A stretch of DNA of 64,000 nucleotides from Streptomyces varsoviensis (lineage in GTDB: Bacteria; Actinomycetota; Actinomycetes; Streptomycetales; Streptomycetaceae), in assembly GCF_000718635.1 (NCBI RefSeq), contig NZ_JOBF01000003.1:806001-870000 (forward strand), in the 5' to 3' direction. Position numbers and translations under genes: made by a program. Below are positions 51,768 through 60,558 of this stretch, piece by piece. Under the pieces are notes generated by a model. The model saw nothing but the letters and a program-made list of their open reading frames with translations, was not told where the DNA came from and did not search any database. The first letter of the stretch is position 1. Each line of letters begins with the position of its first letter.

Positions 51768-52094
51768 TCAGGCGAGTACGGGGAAGAGGAGCGCCTGCGC
51801 GGTCGTCGGGAGGGGACGGCCGGGCGCTCGCGGCCGGGCGCGGCCGGGGGCGTCGGGATCGCGTTGGGCCAGGAACGCCGTGCGACGCTCCCGGTCCCTT
51901 ATCGCGGTACGTACGCGGTTCGTCGCGAGCGGATAGCCCGTACGGGACGCGATGACCGCACAGGTCATCAGTGCCGCCGCGACCGCGGTGGTGGCGGCGA
52001 GCGCCATCGCGCTCAGCCAGCCGGTTTCGCTGAGCAGCAGCCCGGCGACAAGGAACAGGAACAAACCCACGTATGTGCGCAAGACCGTCGTCAT
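51768..52094 (-). CDS. DUF6412-like small membrane protein
   Basis: 108 residues from ATG 52094 with a near-perfect AAGGAGG 6 bases upstream. Two transmembrane helices (YVGLFLFLVAGLLLSETG, SAMALAATTAVAAALMTCAVI) are followed by a basic cytosolic tail with RDRERRTAFLAQRDPDAPGR, characteristic of DUF6412. Function unknown. In other streptomycetes as I recall them a YidC/Oxa1-type insertase follows; here only a short remnant is visible. Confidence 0.78.
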   Translation of the reverse strand: MTTVLRTYVGLFLFLVAGLLLSETGWLSAMALAATTAVAAALMTCAVIASRTGYPLATNRVRTAIRDRERRTAFLAQRDPDAPGRARPRAPGRPLPTTAQALLFPVLA

Positions 52095-52240
52095 GGGCTG
52101 CCTCCTTTCCGCCGCCGTACTCGATTACCGCTCGATGCCGTGCCGTATCACGCGATGTTGTTCTGTCCCACAGATACTACCGGGCACCACTGACAATCGT
52201 CCCGTAGCACGGCGGAATTCCGCCGACGGTCACAAGGCAT

Positions 52241-52578
52241 TCACAGGGCGCAGGAGTTCACCGGGTCACCGCCCGTACGCGGCACGGTACGGCTCGGCGG
52301 CGGGGCGGCGTCGTACTCCGGGTCCGCCTCCTCGCGGATGAGGCGCTGGAGCGCGTCCCACCGCGTCCGGTAATGGACGTCCCACAGCGGCTCGGAGCCG
52401 CGAGGGTAGGCACGCAGGGCGGGCGGAGCGGTGGTCAGGATGTCGGGGGCGTGGCGGGTCAGCAGCAGGACCTCCCAGCCGATGCCCCCGGTGCGGCTGC
52501 CGGGGCGCCGCCCGCCCTACCAGATGGAGCCGACAACGGTCGGAGGTTGCCCGGACCGGAGGCGATGGTGCGGCTCAT
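52241..52578 (-). pseudogene. Frameshifted gene remnant
   Basis: An ATG at 52578 opens MSRTIASGPGN in one frame. Downstream, the coding-like sequence continues in another frame: WEVLLLTRHAPDILTTAP, LRAYPRGSEPLWDVHY and RTRWDALQRLIREEADPEYD, ending at a TGA at 52241. That second frame has an in-frame TAG before it and no start of its own. I do not recognise the family, so the order of decay cannot be checked. The rest of 52095-52758 shows no gene. Confidence 0.5.
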
Positions 52579-52758
52579 GGTGCCCGGGCGACCGGCCCGG
52601 CGTCAGCAACTGGCCGTGTTTTGGCGGAAATTGAAAACTCTCACGATGGCTGAACGTCGCCCTCTCCGCCCCCGTACCCCCACAGCGACGGCGGGGCCAC
52701 GCGCGCTCCGTGCCAACCAGCAGCGGATCACAGGCGGATCAGAGACCAAGGAGAGATC

Positions 52759-53409
52759 ATGGGGAATCGACGTCACGCGGTGTTCGCGGGCACGGCTGTC
52801 GCAGTGCTGGCGCTGGCCGCCGCGGGGTGCGGGGGCGGGGACTCGTACCAAGGGGGCCAAGGGGGCGGCAAGGCGGCGCCGGCCGGGGGCAGTTCCTCGG
52901 TCGCGCCGGGCGACGACGACGGTTACGGCAGCGCCGCGCCCAAGGCCGGCACCGGAGCCGGTACCGATACCGATACCGGTGCCGGTGCCGATACCGGTGC
53001 CGGTACCGGCGCAGCCGCCAAAGCTTTGGGCGTACGCAGCGTGCCCGGCCTCGGCAAGGTCCTCACCGACGGCAAGGGCCGCACCCTCTACCGCTTCGAC
53101 AAGGACAGCGCCTGGCCGATGAGGTTCGGCTGCACCGGAGCCTGTCTCGACACCTGGAAGCCCGCGAAGCCGGCCGACAAGTCGAAGCTCGACGCCGCCG
53201 TTCCCGCGAAGCTCATCTCCACCGTGACCCGCCCCGACGGCGCCGAGCAGCTCGCCGTCGACTGCTGGCCGGTCTACTGGTTCACCGGCGACAAGAAGGC
53301 GGGCGACGCCAACGGCCAGGGGAAGATGGGCCTGTGGTTCGCGGTCTCCGGCGCCGGAAAGAAGGTCACCGCGTCGGCCGCCGAGGCCGGGCCCGCTACG
53401 GGGTACTGA
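52759..53409 (+). CDS. COG4315-type secreted lipoprotein (SCO0930-like)
   Basis: 216 residues. The lipoprotein signal is AVAVLALAAAGCGGG. A Gly/Ala/Thr/Asp linker is encoded by short GGTACCGATACC-type DNA repeats. The folded part contains GKVLTDGKGRTLYRFDKDS, CTGACLDTWKP and DCWPVYWFTGDKKAGDANGQ, the repeat-of-unknown-function pattern of COG4315 lipoproteins, with four conserved Cys/Trp positions. AAGGAGA precedes the ATG. The last 14 bases overlap the convergent symporter gene. Confidence 0.87.
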   Translation: MGNRRHAVFAGTAVAVLALAAAGCGGGDSYQGGQGGGKAAPAGGSSSVAPGDDDGYGSAAPKAGTGAGTDTDTGAGADTGAGTGAAAKALGVRSVPGLGKVLTDGKGRTLYRFDKDSAWPMRFGCTGACLDTWKPAKPADKSKLDAAVPAKLISTVTRPDGAEQLAVDCWPVYWFTGDKKAGDANGQGKMGLWFAVSGAGKKVTASAAEAGPATGY

Positions 53410-54922
53410 CCGCGGCTCCCCGCACACTCCCGTCCGCGCCGGGCCCGGCGAAGTCCTCGTCGTCCCGCGCCAGCACCTCCCCGTCCGGCCGCGGGTCGGC
53501 CGTGCGCGGCCCCCAGCGGCTGACGGCCAGCGCCACCGCGGTGTTCGCGGCCAGCGCGACGATCCCCGCGTTCATGCCCCACACGGGGTCGTGGTCGGTG
53601 AAGACCAGCCCGCAGACGATGACGGCCCCGACGGCGAGCCCGCTCAGCGCGCCCCACAGAGTGATCCGCCGCCACACCAGCCCCAGCAGAATCATGGGCA
53701 CGAGCTGCGCCATGCCCTCGTACGAGATGAGGGAGAGCCGTACCAGCGTCTGGGGCACCGTGTACGTGAGCAGCAGCGCCAGCGCGCCCGCGACGACGAC
53801 CACGACCTGGGAGAACAGTTTCTGACGGGGCGCCAGCCGTGGCACCGCGCCCAGCACGCTGCGCCCCCACATCGTCCCGATGACCAGCATGAACACCGCC
53901 ATCGGCACGATCGAGGAGAGCGCCGCCGCCACCCCCACCACGCCGACCGCCCAGGCCGGCAGCGCGTCCACCACCAGCTTGAACAGCGCCAGGTTGGAGT
54001 CCGCGCCGACCAGCCCCGGCACCACGAAGATCGCCGCCATGCCCAGCAGCATCGGCACGAACAGCAGCACGTTGTAGAAGGGCAGGAAGACCGCGTTCCG
54101 CCGCAGCCCGTCCGCGCCGCGCGCGCCCAGATAGCCCGCCACGGTCGTCGGGAAGATCACCACGGTGAGGGAGTTGAGGAACGTCGTCGTCACGAACCAG
54201 CCCCCGCCCATCCCGCTGCCCCCGTGCCCGCTGAACGTCAGCCACTCGGGCCTCTCGGCCACGATCCGGTCCAGGAACGGCCCGTAGCCGTCGAAGTAGT
54301 GCAGCGGCACGTAGATCGCCAGGAACGCCAGCGTCCCCACCACCAGCACGTCCTTGAGCACCGAGACCCAGGCGCTGCCGCGCAGCCCGCTGACCACCAC
54401 GAACCCGGTGGTGACGGCGAAGGCCACGAAATACGCCCAGTTCAGGCTGATCGCGCCGTACGAGATGGTCGTGACGACCACGCCCATGCCCATGATCTGC
54501 AACTGGATGTACGGCAGCAGGCAGACCGTCGCCAGAATCGCCACGAACGCGCCGAGCCACGGCCGCCCGTAGCGGTGCGCGACCATGTCGGTGATCGAGA
54601 CGAGGCCGTGCCGGCGGGCGTACGACCACAGCATCGGCCCGACGACATAGCCGAGCGCGTAGCCGCAGGACATGTACGCGATGACGTACAGGACCGGCGC
54701 GCCGTAGTTGTAGCCCCAGCCCGCCGCGCCCAGATAGCTGAAGCTCGTATAGCCCTCGCCCGCCATCAGCACCCAGATGAAGACCGGGCCCAGGCTCCGG
54801 CCGCCCACCGACCAGTCCGCCAGCCCGCCGCCTGAGCCGCGCCCGCGCACGGCGAGCAGCCCGAGGCCGACGGTGAGCACCATGAAGACGCCGAAGACGG
54901 ACGTCGCGACGGCGGCGTTCAC
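53396..54922 (-). CDS. Sodium:solute symporter (SSS family, MctP-like)
   Basis: 508 residues, about 13 transmembrane helices. SSS signatures include LADWSVGGRSLGPVFIWVLM, EGYTSFSYLGAAGWGYNYGA and DMVAHRYGRPWLGAFVA. The pairing with a DUF3311 protein is typical of monocarboxylate permeases (MctP-type), so acetate, pyruvate or lactate are plausible substrates. GTG 54922 overlaps the DUF3311 stop. The C-terminal tail is acidic. Confidence 0.9.
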   Translation of the reverse strand: MNAAVATSVFGVFMVLTVGLGLLAVRGRGSGGGLADWSVGGRSLGPVFIWVLMAGEGYTSFSYLGAAGWGYNYGAPVLYVIAYMSCGYALGYVVGPMLWSYARRHGLVSITDMVAHRYGRPWLGAFVAILATVCLLPYIQLQIMGMGVVVTTISYGAISLNWAYFVAFAVTTGFVVVSGLRGSAWVSVLKDVLVVGTLAFLAIYVPLHYFDGYGPFLDRIVAERPEWLTFSGHGGSGMGGGWFVTTTFLNSLTVVIFPTTVAGYLGARGADGLRRNAVFLPFYNVLLFVPMLLGMAAIFVVPGLVGADSNLALFKLVVDALPAWAVGVVGVAAALSSIVPMAVFMLVIGTMWGRSVLGAVPRLAPRQKLFSQVVVVVAGALALLLTYTVPQTLVRLSLISYEGMAQLVPMILLGLVWRRITLWGALSGLAVGAVIVCGLVFTDHDPVWGMNAGIVALAANTAVALAVSRWGPRTADPRPDGEVLARDDEDFAGPGADGSVRGAAVSTP

Positions 54923-55137
54923 GCGGCGCGCCCCCGCTCCTCGCGGCGGGGGCGCCGCCGGTCGCCGCGCCAGGCCAGCCACACCGCGACGGGCGTCAGC
55001 AGCGTGGCGAGCAGCAGCCAGAAGAAGAGGAAGGGCAGGCCGAGCACGGTCGGGCGGACGCGGTCGACGAGCGGCAGGACCGCCAGGAAGAGCACGTACG
55101 GCACGAGCAGCCACAGCAGAGAGGCACGTTTCAGCAC
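54919..55137 (-). CDS. DUF3311 small membrane protein, symporter partner
   Basis: 72 residues with two helices (LLWLLVPYVLFLAVLPLVDR, GLPFLFFWLLLATLLTPVAV) and a basic tail. DUF3311 proteins are encoded just before SSS-family permeases and are probably a required subunit or assembly factor. The stop overlaps the symporter start (GTGA). Confidence 0.9.
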   Translation of the reverse strand: MLKRASLLWLLVPYVLFLAVLPLVDRVRPTVLGLPFLFFWLLLATLLTPVAVWLAWRGDRRRPRREERGRAA

Positions 55138-55160
55138 GACGGAGACCCTAACGGGGCGCC

Positions 55161-55305
55161 GTCCCTCGCGGGGGCGCCGGCTTCAGCGCTGTCCCTCACG
55201 GGGCGCCGGCTTCAGCGCTGTCCCGAGCGGGGCGCGGGCTGTGGCAGGGCTCCGACCCTCAGCGGGACGCGGGCGGTGGCAGGGCTCCGGCCCTCAGCGG
55301 GGCTC
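55161..55305. repeat. Two consecutive tandem duplications at the 3' end of the sortase E gene
   Basis: A 30/29-bp pair (55161-55190, 55191-55219; shared core GCGCCGGCTTCAGCGCTGTC) is followed by a 35/29-bp pair (55242-55276, 55277-55305; shared core GGCAGGGCTCCGRCCCTCAG). The last unit includes the TCA that is the sortase stop on the minus strand, and the previous unit repeats that TCA. Confidence 0.85.
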
Positions 55306-56091
55306 GATCGCCGTCAGCCGCCCCCACACCACCAGCCGGTATGTCGACGTGAACTCCGGCGTGCAGGTCGTCAGCGTCAGATACGAGTCGGGCTCCGCGT
55401 AGTGGTAGGCGGGGTGCGCCGAGCTGTACGGGACCGGGGCGATGACCGTGCCGTCGGACGGCAAGGTCCGCGGCAGCGTGCGGTCGATCGTGTACGTGTA
55501 GCGGGCCGCGTCGGTGTCGATCCGCACGGTGTCCCCGGGGCGCAGCCGGTCGAGGCGGCGGAACGGTTCGCCGTGCGTATTGCGGTGCCCGGCGAGCGCG
55601 AAGTTCCCCCGCTGCCCCGGCTGCGCGGTGTGCACGTAATGCCCCACGTATCCCTTGTCGAGGACGCCCGCCTTGCTGATGCCCTGCGCCACGGGCGCGG
55701 TCACGCCGATCTTGGGGATGCGGATGACGGCGTACGCGGCGTCCCGGCGGGGCGGGCTCCCGCCTACGCTCACCCGCACCGAACGGGTCTCCTCGGAGGA
55801 CGGGGCAGGGTCGGAGCCGGGCTCGGCGGACGGCTCGTTCCGGTCCTCCTCGGGCGGCGTCGCGGGGCTCTCGACGGCGCGTTCGTCCGCCCATCCCCGC
55901 TCCAGCTCCGCGACCTCGTCCCGCGCGCTCGCCCGCGCCTCGCGGTTGGTCCACCACAGTTGGTGGGCGACGAGCAGCAGGACGACGGCCCCGAGCGTCA
56001 CCACCAGTTCGGCGCCGCCCCACAGCAGCCGCGCGCCCAGGGGCCGCCGGGCCCGCCGCCCCCGCACCACCACCGGAATCCGCTCCCGCAT
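55294..56091 (-). CDS. Class E sortase
   Basis: 265 residues from ATG 56091; an ATG at 56148 is the alternative and no start has a strong ribosome site. A transmembrane helix (ELVVTLGAVVLLLVAHQLWW) and acidic/Pro-rich linker precede the sortase domain. The catalytic His is in NFALAGHRNTHGEPF, Cys in LTLTTCTPEF and Arg in TSTYRLVVWG. Class E sortases anchor LAxTG proteins in streptomycetes and are needed for normal aerial growth. The LADTG protein at 47478-48410 is a ready candidate substrate. Confidence 0.92.
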   Translation of the reverse strand: MRERIPVVVRGRRARRPLGARLLWGGAELVVTLGAVVLLLVAHQLWWTNREARASARDEVAELERGWADERAVESPATPPEEDRNEPSAEPGSDPAPSSEETRSVRVSVGGSPPRRDAAYAVIRIPKIGVTAPVAQGISKAGVLDKGYVGHYVHTAQPGQRGNFALAGHRNTHGEPFRRLDRLRPGDTVRIDTDAARYTYTIDRTLPRTLPSDGTVIAPVPYSSAHPAYHYAEPDSYLTLTTCTPEFTSTYRLVVWGRLTAIEPR

Positions 56092-56164
56092 CCGCCGAAC
56101 GGTAGGGCCTGCGGGCGCGGACCACCAGAGAGACAACCCGCCGAACAAGCCGGGCGAGCGGCTT

Positions 56165-57607
56165 TCATCCGCCCAGCACGTGCGACACCGTGTAGATGCA
56201 CAGCCCCGCGAGCGCGCCGACCACGGTGCCGTTGACGCGGATGAACTGGAGGTCCCGGCCGATGTGCGCCTCGATCTTCTTCGAGGTGTGCTCGGCGTCC
56301 CAGCCGGCCACCGTGTCCGTGATCAGCAGGGTGATCTCGTCCCGATAGGTCGTCACCACGTAGACGGCCGCGTCCTCCAGCCAGCCGTCGACCTTGGCCC
56401 GCAGCCGTTCGTCGCCCGACATCCGGTTGCCGAGCGAGAGGATCGCCGCCCGTACCCGCAGCCGCAGCTCGCTGCGCTCGTCCTCGGCCGCCGCCACGAT
56501 CATCGCGCGCACCGAGCTCCACGCCGAGGCGATGAGGTCCTGCACCTCGCCGCGGCCCAGCACCTCCGACTTCAGCCGCTCCACCCGCGCCCGGGTCTCG
56601 GTGTCCGACTGGAGGTCGCCCGCGAAGTCCCGCAGGAAGCGGTCCACGGCCCCGCGCGCCGGATGGTCGGGCATGTCCCGCATCTCGGTGACGAACCGCA
56701 GCAGCTCCTTGTAGACCCGGTCGCCGACCTTGCGGTCCACGAACCGCGGCGTCCAGCCGGGCGCGCCGCCGGTGACCGCGTCCATCACGGACGCGCTGTG
56801 CTCGACGAGCCAGTCGTGGGCCCGTACGCACACCAGGTCCACCAGCTTGCGGTGGCCGCCGTCCGCGACGACCTTCTCCAGCATCTTTCCGACGCCCGGC
56901 GCGATCTCCTGCGCGTCGGCCCGCCGGGTGATCGCCTCGCCCACGACGGCCTGCACATCGGAGTCGCGCAGCACTCTCAGCGCGCCGCGCAGCGCGGTGG
57001 CCAGCTCGGCGGTGACCCGGTCGGCGTGGTCGGGGTCGGCGAGCCAGGCGCCCAGCCGGGAGCCGATGCCGACGGCCCGCAGCCGCTGCCGCACCACGTC
57101 GCCGGAGAGGAAGTTCTCCCCGACGAACTCGCCGAGGCTCTGCCCGAGCTGGTCCTTCTTCGTCGGGATGATCGCGGTGTGCGGGATGGGCAGCCCCATC
57201 GGCCGTCTGAAGAGCGCGGTCACGGCGAACCAGTCGGCGAGCGCGCCGACCATGCCGGCCTCCGCGGCGGCGGCCACGAAACCGGCCCAGCCGCCGGCCC
57301 CGGCGGCCCGCGCCCACGTGGCCAGCGCGTACACCAGGGCGACGGCGAGCAGCAGCCCCGTGGCGAACATCTTCATCCGGCGCACGCCGCGCCGCTTCTC
57401 CTCGTCGGCCGCGCTGTAGGCGAACCCGCCGGGCGGGCCGCCCGGCGCTCCCCGGGAAACAGCGTCAGCCGCCCCAGCAGTCACCCCAGGCCCGGCAGCC
57501 CCAGGCCCAGCAGCCCCAGCAGCCTCTCCAGCCCCGGGGGCTTCAGCCCGCCCGGTACCGGCGGCGTCCGCCGGTCTTCCCATCCGCGTCGGTTCCATCC
57601 ACTCCAC
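56165..57607 (-). CDS. DUF445 family membrane protein
   Basis: 480 residues. An Ala/Gly/Pro-rich N-terminus of about 70 residues precedes two hydrophobic segments (FATGLLLAVALVYALATWA, AEAGMVGALADWFAVTALF). The DUF445 hallmark GALADWFAVTALFRRPMGL, then IPHTAIIPTKKDQLGQ, is clear, and the C-terminal FIRVNGTVVGALAGLCIYTV is also typical. The middle is long and helical. Function is unknown; an envelope-associated role is generally assumed. The start may instead be ATG 57583. Confidence 0.9.
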   Translation of the reverse strand: MEWMEPTRMGRPADAAGTGRAEAPGAGEAAGAAGPGAAGPGVTAGAADAVSRGAPGGPPGGFAYSAADEEKRRGVRRMKMFATGLLLAVALVYALATWARAAGAGGWAGFVAAAAEAGMVGALADWFAVTALFRRPMGLPIPHTAIIPTKKDQLGQSLGEFVGENFLSGDVVRQRLRAVGIGSRLGAWLADPDHADRVTAELATALRGALRVLRDSDVQAVVGEAITRRADAQEIAPGVGKMLEKVVADGGHRKLVDLVCVRAHDWLVEHSASVMDAVTGGAPGWTPRFVDRKVGDRVYKELLRFVTEMRDMPDHPARGAVDRFLRDFAGDLQSDTETRARVERLKSEVLGRGEVQDLIASAWSSVRAMIVAAAEDERSELRLRVRAAILSLGNRMSGDERLRAKVDGWLEDAAVYVVTTYRDEITLLITDTVAGWDAEHTSKKIEAHIGRDLQFIRVNGTVVGALAGLCIYTVSHVLGG

Positions 57608-57850
57608 CCGTTCGAGCCGTCCTTCGGCAATTGTCCCTGTCCGAGGTACTCGGGGAACGGACCAGGAGTTCCCGGCGTCCGAGCTGTGGAGGGCCGCGCC
57701 ACGGGCGGCCGCCCCGATCCGCGGTGCGCCGCCCGGGTACCGCGCCGTCCGCCGGGCAGTCCCGCGCCGTCATGGGATCATGGAGGCCGACCGGACCGCG
57801 ACGGCGCCGCTGACCCGTACCCACCGCGCCCCTGCGAGGAGAGTCCGCCC

Positions 57851-59170
57851 ATGTCCAGGCCCCCCATGCCCCGCGGCTCGGCCTACGCCGTGCTGGCCGC
57901 CCTGGCGGCCGTGGTGGTCCTCATATCGGCCGCCATCTTCATCGGGGCCCGCACCGGCGACCGGCCGGGCGCCGCCCCGGAGCCCCGCGGCTCCGCCTCG
58001 CCCGCCTCGGCCGGCTCCTGGGTCGGCACATGGGGCACGTCGGCCTCGGCCGCCGAACCCCGTACGCCCACCGGTTTCGCGGGCATGTCCGTACGGAACG
58101 TGGTGCACACCAGCATCGGCGGCAGCAGCGCCCGCATCCAGCTCTCCAACCTCTACGGCACCCAGCCGCTCTCCCTCACCCACGCCTCCCTGGCCCTCGC
58201 CGCCGCCCCCAGCTCCCCCGGCGCCGCGCCGGGCACCATGCGCCGTCTCACCTTCGGCGGCCGCACGGCCGTCACCATCCCGGCCGGCCGCACGGCCGTC
58301 AGCGACCCGGTCCGGCTCGCCGTGCCCGCCGCCGCGGACCTGCTGGTCACCACCTATTCGCCGACCCCGTCCGGCCCGGTCACCTACCACCCGCACGCCC
58401 GCCAGACCTCGTACCTCGCGCGCGGCGACCGGGCCGAGGACGGCGCGGGCGCCGCGTACACCGGCCAGAGCCCGTACTGGCGCTACCTCACCGGCGTCGA
58501 CGTGTGGAACAAGGAGGCCCGGGGCGCGCTCGCCGTCATCGGCGACTCCATCACCGACGGCGTGACCTCCACCGCCGGCGCCAACCACCGCTGGACGGAC
58601 TTCCTCGCCGCCCGGCTGCGCACCGAGCCCGGCGCGCCCCGCTACGGCGTGCTCAACCAGGGCATCAGCGGCAACCGCGTCCTCCTCAGCGGCGCGCACG
58701 GCCGCCGCTCCGCCAACCCCAGCGCCCTGTCCCGCCTCGAACGCGATGTCTTCGACCGTACGGGCGTACGGGCCGTCATTGCGCAGCTCGGCGTCAACGA
58801 CATCCTGCGGCTGCCGCACCAGCGCGACCCCGGCAAGATCGTGGCGGGGCTGCGGAAACTGGTCGCGCGGGCGCACGCGCGCGGGCTGCCGGTGTACGGC
58901 GCCACCTTGATGCCGTTCGGCGGCCACCGCGGCTACGACCCGCGCCTGGAGGCCGTACGGGAGGCGGTCAACGACCGGATCCGGGCGGGCCACGTCTACG
59001 ACGGCGTCATCGACCTCGACCGCGCCCTGCGCGACCCGGCCGCGCCGAAGCGGCTCGATCCCCGGTACGACTCCGGCGACCATCTGCACCCCAGCGACGC
59101 GGGGTACCGCGCGATGGCCCACGCCGTGGACCTCGACCGCCTCAAGAACGGCGCGCCGACCGTCCTCTGA
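57851..59170 (+). CDS. Secreted SGNH/GDSL-type esterase
   Basis: 439 residues from ATG 57851, with GAGGAG 10 bases upstream. A signal-anchor (VLAALAAVVVLISAAIFIGA) and linker lead to a ~150-residue beta-rich domain and then an SGNH hydrolase. Block I is VIGDSITDGVTS (nucleophile Ser), block II Gly in NQGISGNRVL, block III QLGVNDIL (Asn) and block V GDHLHPSDAGY (Asp and His). It is similar to the large SGNH/rhamnogalacturonan-acetylesterase-like lipases of actinomycetes, so it removes acyl groups from polymers or lipids outside the cell. Confidence 0.9.
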   Translation: MSRPPMPRGSAYAVLAALAAVVVLISAAIFIGARTGDRPGAAPEPRGSASPASAGSWVGTWGTSASAAEPRTPTGFAGMSVRNVVHTSIGGSSARIQLSNLYGTQPLSLTHASLALAAAPSSPGAAPGTMRRLTFGGRTAVTIPAGRTAVSDPVRLAVPAAADLLVTTYSPTPSGPVTYHPHARQTSYLARGDRAEDGAGAAYTGQSPYWRYLTGVDVWNKEARGALAVIGDSITDGVTSTAGANHRWTDFLAARLRTEPGAPRYGVLNQGISGNRVLLSGAHGRRSANPSALSRLERDVFDRTGVRAVIAQLGVNDILRLPHQRDPGKIVAGLRKLVARAHARGLPVYGATLMPFGGHRGYDPRLEAVREAVNDRIRAGHVYDGVIDLDRALRDPAAPKRLDPRYDSGDHLHPSDAGYRAMAHAVDLDRLKNGAPTVL

Positions 59171-59201
59171 CTCCAGCGAGCCGCGCCGCCCCCTGCTCCA
59201 G

Positions 59202-59873
59202 CTACTCCACGGACTTGCGCCGCTCCTCGCGTTCGAGGCGGCGCTCCTCCCGCTGGGCCTTCCGCACCGCCTTGCGCTCCTTGCGCTTGACGCCGACGCC
59301 GCCCCAGAAGGCGAGGCCGGAGACGGTGACGCGCGGCGCGCCGGGGGCGCCCGGGCCGCTGGCCTTGTCGTCGAAGCCGCCCATGATGCCGACGCCGTTG
59401 ACGTGCACCTCTACGTCGGGCGGCACGACGATCTCCATTCCGCCCATGATCGCGAAGCAGCGGATCACGATGTCGCGGTCCTCGAACCGCGCCTCCCGCA
59501 GATCGATCTGGCCGCCGCCCCAGAACGCCACGGAGTTGAAGACCCGCGGCGCGGTCCAGGGGCCCCCGCGCTGGAACCCGCCCATGATCGCGACACCCCA
59601 GCGGGACGTGGCCCGGCCGCCGACCCGCTCGGGCCAGTCCGGCTCGCCGCCGCCCTCCGGCGCCCCACGGGCGGGCTCCGCCGCACGGGACGGCGCGGGG
59701 AGGTCGCGTACGAGCACATCCAACTCGCCGTGCGTACGCGCCTTGTACGCGGCCCCGAGCCGCTGGTCGAACTCGTCCATATCCAGCCGCCCCTCGGCAA
59801 GCGCCTCCCGCAGGGCCTCGGCCACCCGGTCGCGTTCGGTGTCGGAGGCCCGCATGTCAGGGAGTTCGCTCAT
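59202..59873 (-). CDS. DUF1707 protein with LiaF-like C-terminal domain
   Basis: 223 residues. The N-terminal DUF1707/SHOCT-like helix pair is MRASDTERDRVAEALREAL then GRLDMDEFDQRLGAAYKART. The second half has repeated IMGG/FWGG beta turns (VAIMGGFQRGG, SVAFWGGGQIDL, CFAIMGGMEIVV, GLAFWGGVG), as in cell-wall-sensing LiaF/DUF2154 proteins. The C-terminus is a highly charged helix. No transmembrane segment is seen. A role in envelope stress is inference from the domain pair. Confidence 0.88.
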   Translation of the reverse strand: MSELPDMRASDTERDRVAEALREALAEGRLDMDEFDQRLGAAYKARTHGELDVLVRDLPAPSRAAEPARGAPEGGGEPDWPERVGGRATSRWGVAIMGGFQRGGPWTAPRVFNSVAFWGGGQIDLREARFEDRDIVIRCFAIMGGMEIVVPPDVEVHVNGVGIMGGFDDKASGPGAPGAPRVTVSGLAFWGGVGVKRKERKAVRKAQREERRLEREERRKSVE

Positions 59874-59903
59874 ACCGGACAGCCTATCGAGACCCGCTCA
59901 CGG

Positions 59904-59933
59904 AGCCGACCGCTCCGCGTACATCTTCGCGAT
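59904..59933 (-). repeat. 30-bp direct repeat, left copy (remnant of ABC-2 ATPase 3' end)
   Basis: Identical to 62242-62271. On the minus strand it still encodes IAKMYAERSA, the C-terminus of the ABC-2 ATPase, then a stop. Outside the 30 bases the two sites diverge at once on the gene-body side. Confidence 0.85.
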
Positions 59934-59975
59934 CGTCTCCGCGCGTCCGCCCGGCCCAGCGAGAGGACCGCAGGA

Positions 59976-60321
59976 GGCTCCGCTGCGCTCCGCGGCTGGC
60001 TACCGGCCGGTAGGGTTGGGTTGCCACCCGACAAAAGCGCCTTATGGGATGGGGAATCGGGCGGTAACGGCACTCAGTTGAAAGGGGGAACTGGCGTGTC
60101 GGGCATATCGGGCGCACTCGGCGTCAGAGTGGAGTTTCCCCAGCCGTGGGCCCTCCGCGTACGGGCGGAAACCGCACCCCGAACGGCCGGCGCCCCCGGG
60201 CGCAGCGCAGCGCGCCTTCCCCTCCGGCTGCCGTGGGCCGCAGGCTCCAGACGCACCCGCACCCGCCCAACGGGCAACAACCGCTTCGCGGCAGCAGCCG
60301 GCGGCGGAGCGCAGCGGAGCC
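59976..60321. repeat. 18-bp inverted repeat, arms 310 bases apart
   Basis: GGCTCCGCTGCGCTCCGC at 59976-59993 is the exact reverse complement of 60304-60321. Such arms could bound a short non-autonomous element, but no target-site duplication is evident. Confidence 0.6.
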
Positions 60322-60558
60322 AGTCCTGACCTCAGCCGCGAACTCGCCCGGCAGTCAGTGAATTGGCAGCCGCCCCGCCCCCTCCCTCCCGCTGCCGGCG
60401 CCTTGGACCCGGAGGGTCCGAGACGAAACCCGCACCCGGCCGAACCGGATGCCGCTCAGCGCGGCAGCACTCCAGGGAACCCTCGCCCCGACCTCCCTTC
60501 GGCCGCTTCGGCACCGCCGAGAAGCCGCCGCCTCGGCCCTTTACAGCGGAGCGTCCGC

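Larger units (their letters stand above)
59874..60558. other. 685-base intergenic region: gene remnant, inverted repeat, no intact gene
   Basis: It begins with a fragment matching the 3' end of the ABC-2 ATPase gene (listed separately), and an 18-bp inverted repeat spans 59976-60321. Small frames on both strands lack ribosome sites. Short CGGAGCG/TACAGCGGAGCG repeats occur at 60545-60580. Confidence 0.6.

Noticed and set aside
55655..57850. Long upstream extension of the SGNH esterase frame
   Set aside because: It overlaps the sortase and DUF445 genes; the signal peptide and ribosome site place the true start at 57851.
59976..60321. Insertion sequence with terminal inverted repeats
   Set aside because: Arms are perfect but only 310 bases apart with no transposase and no target duplication; kept only as a repeat.
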